The position numbers were made by a program, and so were the translations under genes. Positions 6,363-8,409 of a DNA stretch of 8,409 bases are shown in pieces. The stretch comes from Lachnospiraceae bacterium UBA6452 (lineage in GTDB: Bacteria > Bacillota > Clostridia > Lachnospirales > Lachnospiraceae), in the NCBI GenBank assembly GCA_002441865.1, contig DJNY01000229.1, positions 1 to 8,409 on the forward strand. The letters are read 5' to 3'. The number at the start of each line of letters is the position of its first letter. The first letter of the stretch is position 1. Under the pieces are notes generated by a model that did not search any database, had not been told where the DNA came from, and saw only the letters and a program-made list of their open reading frames with translations.

Positions 6363-8021
6363 TTATGCGTTTTCTGTTTCTGCCTTTCTTGTCTGTGCGA
6401 ACTTAATTCCCGCTACAACACCGATCATCACAACGACCGCGATCAGAAGTGTGATCCATTTATTACCAATGAGCGGTGCTGCCAGATATGCCAGGCAGGA
6501 AACACCTGCACAAAGCACAACATACGGAAGCTGTGTAGAAACATGCTTCACATGGTTACACTGTGCTCCTGCCGAAGCCATGATCGTTGTATCGGAAATC
6601 GGCGAACAGTGATCACCACATACCGCACCTGCCATGCAGGCTGAGATCGCAATGATCATCAGAGAATAGTTTCTCGTCTGCAGTACATTCACGACGATCG
6701 GGATCAGAATACCGAACGTTCCCCAGGATGTTCCCGTTGCAAAAGCCAAAAAGCATGCAACAAGGAAAATGATCACAGGCAGGAACATATCAAATCTGCC
6801 CGCTACGGACTTCATTGCGGCCGCTACAAATTCCTTTGCGCCAAGGCTGTCTGTCATTGCCTTTAATGTCCATGCAAATGTCAATATCATGATCGCCGGA
6901 ACCATTGCCTTGAAGCCCTCCGGAATACATGCCATACAGTCAGAAAAGCTGAGTACTTTTCTTACCACATATAAAAGAATTGTAAAAATAATACCAAACA
7001 TACTGCCAAGCGCCAGTCCGACTGAAGCATCCGAATTGGAAAATGCCGTTACCAGATCTGTACCACTGAAAAAGCCGCCGGTATAAAGCATACCGATCAC
7101 ACAGCAGATGATCAGACAGATGATAGGGATCATCAGGTCGATCACTCTGCCCTTTTTGATACCTTCCTCTGCTTCCAGCTCCTGCTTATGATCGCCCTGT
7201 CCATCAGAGAACAGATCTCCTGCAAGTGCATTTGCCTCACAAGTCTTCATAGAGCCAAACTCTACCTTGAAAAGCACCATGCTTACCATCATAACGATCG
7301 TCAGGATCGCATAATAGTTATACGGAATCGCCTTTAAAAACAGCCCGAAGCCGTCTTCTCCTTCTACAAAGCCACTGACTGCAGCTGCCCAGGAGGAGAT
7401 CGGTGCAATGATACAGACCGGTGCGGCTGTCGCATCGATCAGATATGCCAGCTTTGCTCTGGAGACCTTATGCTTATCCGTTACCGGTCTCATGACACTG
7501 CCGACCGTCAGACAGTTAAAATAATCATCAATAAAGATCAGTACACCAAGCAGGATCGTCACAAGCTGTGCGCCCACTCTTGTTTTGATGTGACTGCTTG
7601 CCCATTTTCCGAATGCACTGCTTCCACCAGCTTTATTCATAAGGGCAACCATACCACCGAGAAGTACCAGAAATACCAGAATACCTACATTGTAGGGATC
7701 GGATAACACCGATACGATACCACCTGAAAATACATGAATCACGGTTCCTTCAAATTTCCCACCGGAATACAGGATTCCACCTACCACGATTCCGATAAAT
7801 AAAGAGCTGTAAACCTCTTTGGTGATCAGCGCAAGACTGATCGCTACCAGCGGCGGCAAAAGTGCCCACGCTGATGCAAACAACGCCGGTGTATACTGCG
7901 CCGCTTCTTCCGTTTCCCCGGCAAATGCCGGCAGACACCACATTGCTGCAAATACGACTGACAGCAATAAAACCCGCCATACAGCAGTTTTCACTGTCTC
8001 TCTTCTTTTGTTCCTACTCAC
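6363..8021 (-). CDS. nhaC: Na+/H+ antiporter, NhaC family
   Basis: Polytopic inner-membrane secondary transporter of the NhaC family (ion transporter superfamily), expected to exchange Na+ for H+; some relatives instead exchange malate/lactate with Na+ and H+. Seen (552 residues): about a dozen hydrophobic segments, with family hallmarks IDDYFNCLTVGSVMRPVTD (164-182), DATAAPVCIIAPISSW (196-211), TGTSWGTFGIL (429-439) and GDHCSPISDTTI (469-480). A hydrophilic loop lies near 253-292. The N-terminus is basic, then hydrophobic (residues 12-33), and ends PAFA-GE, which looks like a cleavable signal peptide ahead of the first transport helix. The start is GTG at 8021, with AGGGAG (8034-8029) 7 bases upstream. 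It follows the small gene by 24 bases and precedes the PurF-like gene by 28. The transported ions are inferred from family only. Confidence 0.93.
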   Translation of the reverse strand: MSRNKRRETVKTAVWRVLLLSVVFAAMWCLPAFAGETEEAAQYTPALFASAWALLPPLVAISLALITKEVYSSLFIGIVVGGILYSGGKFEGTVIHVFSGGIVSVLSDPYNVGILVFLVLLGGMVALMNKAGGSSAFGKWASSHIKTRVGAQLVTILLGVLIFIDDYFNCLTVGSVMRPVTDKHKVSRAKLAYLIDATAAPVCIIAPISSWAAAVSGFVEGEDGFGLFLKAIPYNYYAILTIVMMVSMVLFKVEFGSMKTCEANALAGDLFSDGQGDHKQELEAEEGIKKGRVIDLMIPIICLIICCVIGMLYTGGFFSGTDLVTAFSNSDASVGLALGSMFGIIFTILLYVVRKVLSFSDCMACIPEGFKAMVPAIMILTFAWTLKAMTDSLGAKEFVAAAMKSVAGRFDMFLPVIIFLVACFLAFATGTSWGTFGILIPIVVNVLQTRNYSLMIIAISACMAGAVCGDHCSPISDTTIMASAGAQCNHVKHVSTQLPYVVLCAGVSCLAYLAAPLIGNKWITLLIAVVVMIGVVAGIKFAQTRKAETENA

Positions 8022-8028
8022 TTTTTTT

Positions 8029-8034
8029 CTCCCT
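8029..8034 (-). promoter_or_regulatory. Ribosome site supporting the GTG start of nhaC
   Basis: AGGGAG followed by seven A and then GTG (8021). The site is strong and the spacing optimal, so the non-ATG start is well supported and includes the signal-peptide-like N-terminus. Confidence 0.75.
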
Positions 8035-8045
8035 TAGTTTATATT

Positions 8046-8303
8046 TTAATGCCAGTAAGGCTTCTGATCCTTATGCGAATACCCCTTCAGTTTTTCCGCA
8101 TATACCGCAAGCTTCTGCCCATACTCCGCTTTCGGCTTTTCCTTCAGTTTCCCCTGACTGCACATTTTCTCATATGTTTCCCTAAACTCTGCCAGATTTG
8201 CCTGTGCAGAATCCTTATAATTATTCGACAGATTCATCTGCAGACGGCCTATGATCTCATCCAGCTGTTTTTCCTCTTTTGACTGTATCCTGAACAGTTT
8301 CAT
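8046..8303 (-). CDS. Small charged protein of unknown function (85 aa)
   Basis: I do not recognise a family. Seen: 85 residues beginning MKLFRIQSKEEKQL, rich in Lys, Glu and Gln, with no signal peptide or membrane segment and only one Cys; the pattern KEEKQLDEIIGRL and AEFRETYEKM suggests mostly amphipathic helices, and it ends in an aromatic tail KPYWH. An upstream in-frame ATG (8354) would add 17 residues, but it overlaps the predicted -10 box, whereas the ATG at 8303 has a textbook AGGAGGA site 7 bases before it. It is the first gene of the operon, 24 bases before nhaC, and is the gene closest to the promoter. The strong ribosome site, proximity and plausible composition argue that it is real. 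A small cytoplasmic helical accessory protein is as far as the sequence allows. Confidence 0.75.
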   Translation of the reverse strand: MKLFRIQSKEEKQLDEIIGRLQMNLSNNYKDSAQANLAEFRETYEKMCSQGKLKEKPKAEYGQKLAVYAEKLKGYSHKDQKPYWH

Positions 8304-8310
8304 AAACAAT

Positions 8311-8317
8311 TCCTCCT
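8311..8317 (-). promoter_or_regulatory. Ribosome site deciding the start of the small first gene
   Basis: AGGAGGA on the minus strand, 7 bases from the ATG at 8303. It rules in the 85-residue form over a 102-residue form starting at 8354. Confidence 0.8.
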
Positions 8318-8344
8318 GTCTGCAAGCGCACTCTGACGCTTTAC

Positions 8345-8373
8345 AGTTTAGCACAGATTCCCATATTCTACAA
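8345..8373 (-). promoter_or_regulatory. Candidate sigma-A-type promoter of the operon
   Basis: On the minus strand: -35-like TTGTAG (8373-8368), a 17-base spacer, and -10-like TAAACT (8350-8345) preceded by TG one base upstream, an extended -10 arrangement. Predicted transcription start is near 8338, about 35 bases before the first start codon. The boxes match consensus only 3/6 and 4/6, but spacing, extended -10 and position are right, and it is the only long enough gap on this side of the operon. Confidence 0.5.
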
Positions 8374-8387
8374 TCACTACATTTACC

Positions 8388-8409
8388 AAAAAAGGGGCTG
8401 TGAAAAAAG
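8388..8409 (-). terminator. Probable right arm of an upstream gene's terminator, cut by window edge
   Basis: On the minus strand the window opens with a T run, then CACAGCCCC, then TTTTTT (8393-8388). A GC-rich arm followed by six T is the 3' half of a typical rho-independent terminator; the left arm would lie outside the window. If so, a minus-strand gene ends just beyond the edge and the seven-gene operon starts fresh after it. Confidence 0.4.

Noticed and set aside
5483..6406. Long plus-strand open frame (307 codons) opposite the PurF-like gene
   Set aside because: It lies antisense to a clearly conserved coding gene, has a Cys/His/Ile-rich composition without recognisable motifs and no ribosome site. 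It is a shadow of the codon usage on the other strand.
8324..8341. Short dyad AAGCGT-CAGAGT-GCGCTT in the leader of the operon
   Set aside because: Only 6 bp with a G-T pair, and the predicted transcription start falls inside its first arm, so an RNA hairpin would be incomplete. It could be an operator but there is no support beyond symmetry.
8304..8354. Longer 102-residue version of the small first protein
   Set aside because: Its ATG at 8354 would be upstream of the predicted transcription start, and the perfect AGGAGGA site serves the ATG at 8303 instead.
1..8409. CRISPR array, tRNA or rRNA gene, insertion sequence, defence or toxin-antitoxin genes
   Set aside because: No spaced direct repeats, cloverleaf, terminal inverted repeats or transposase-like frames were seen; nearly every base belongs to seven tightly packed metabolic or transport genes.

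Overview
The window is an accessory-free, densely packed chromosomal segment, most likely from a Clostridia/Lachnospiraceae-type Firmicute. Evidence: strong AGGAGG-type ribosome sites, occasional GTG start, moderate GC, gene contents and protein sequences that resemble gut clostridia to me. The taxonomic call is inference; no marker gene such as rRNA is present.

All seven genes lie on the minus strand, so the transcript runs from the right edge to the left edge. In order of transcription: an 85-residue protein of unknown function (8046-8303), an NhaC-type Na+/H+ antiporter (6363-8021), a PurF-like amidophosphoribosyltransferase paralog (4928-6334), mannose-6-phosphate isomerase manA (3933-4910), a DHH/DHHA1 phosphoesterase of the NrnA type (2942-3925), glmS (1057-2925) and a UDP-glucuronate decarboxylase-like SDR enzyme (84-1028). 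Gaps between genes are 24, 28, 17, 7, 16 and 28 bases, none holding a terminator. A candidate promoter lies at 8345-8373 and a clear rho-independent terminator at 22-58, so the window appears to hold one complete operon. No stretch over 300 bases lacks a gene. No RNA gene, mobile element, CRISPR array or long repeat is visible.

The common thread is fructose-6-phosphate and nucleotide sugars: ManA and GlmS draw on the same fructose-6-phosphate pool (to mannose-6-phosphate and glucosamine-6-phosphate), and the last gene should make UDP-xylose from UDP-glucuronate. That suits supply of precursors for envelope or capsular polysaccharide. The antiporter, DHH enzyme and small protein do not fit that theme obviously.

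The most notable gene is the PurF-like protein. Its phosphoribosyltransferase half and Fe-S cysteines look intact, but every residue expected to run the glutaminase half (nucleophilic Cys, Arg, Asn-Gly, Asp) is replaced, and its strong ribosome site fixes the start at Met-Gly-Gly. It should not be able to use glutamine by itself, so the usual label 'amidophosphoribosyltransferase' is doubtful as a full function.
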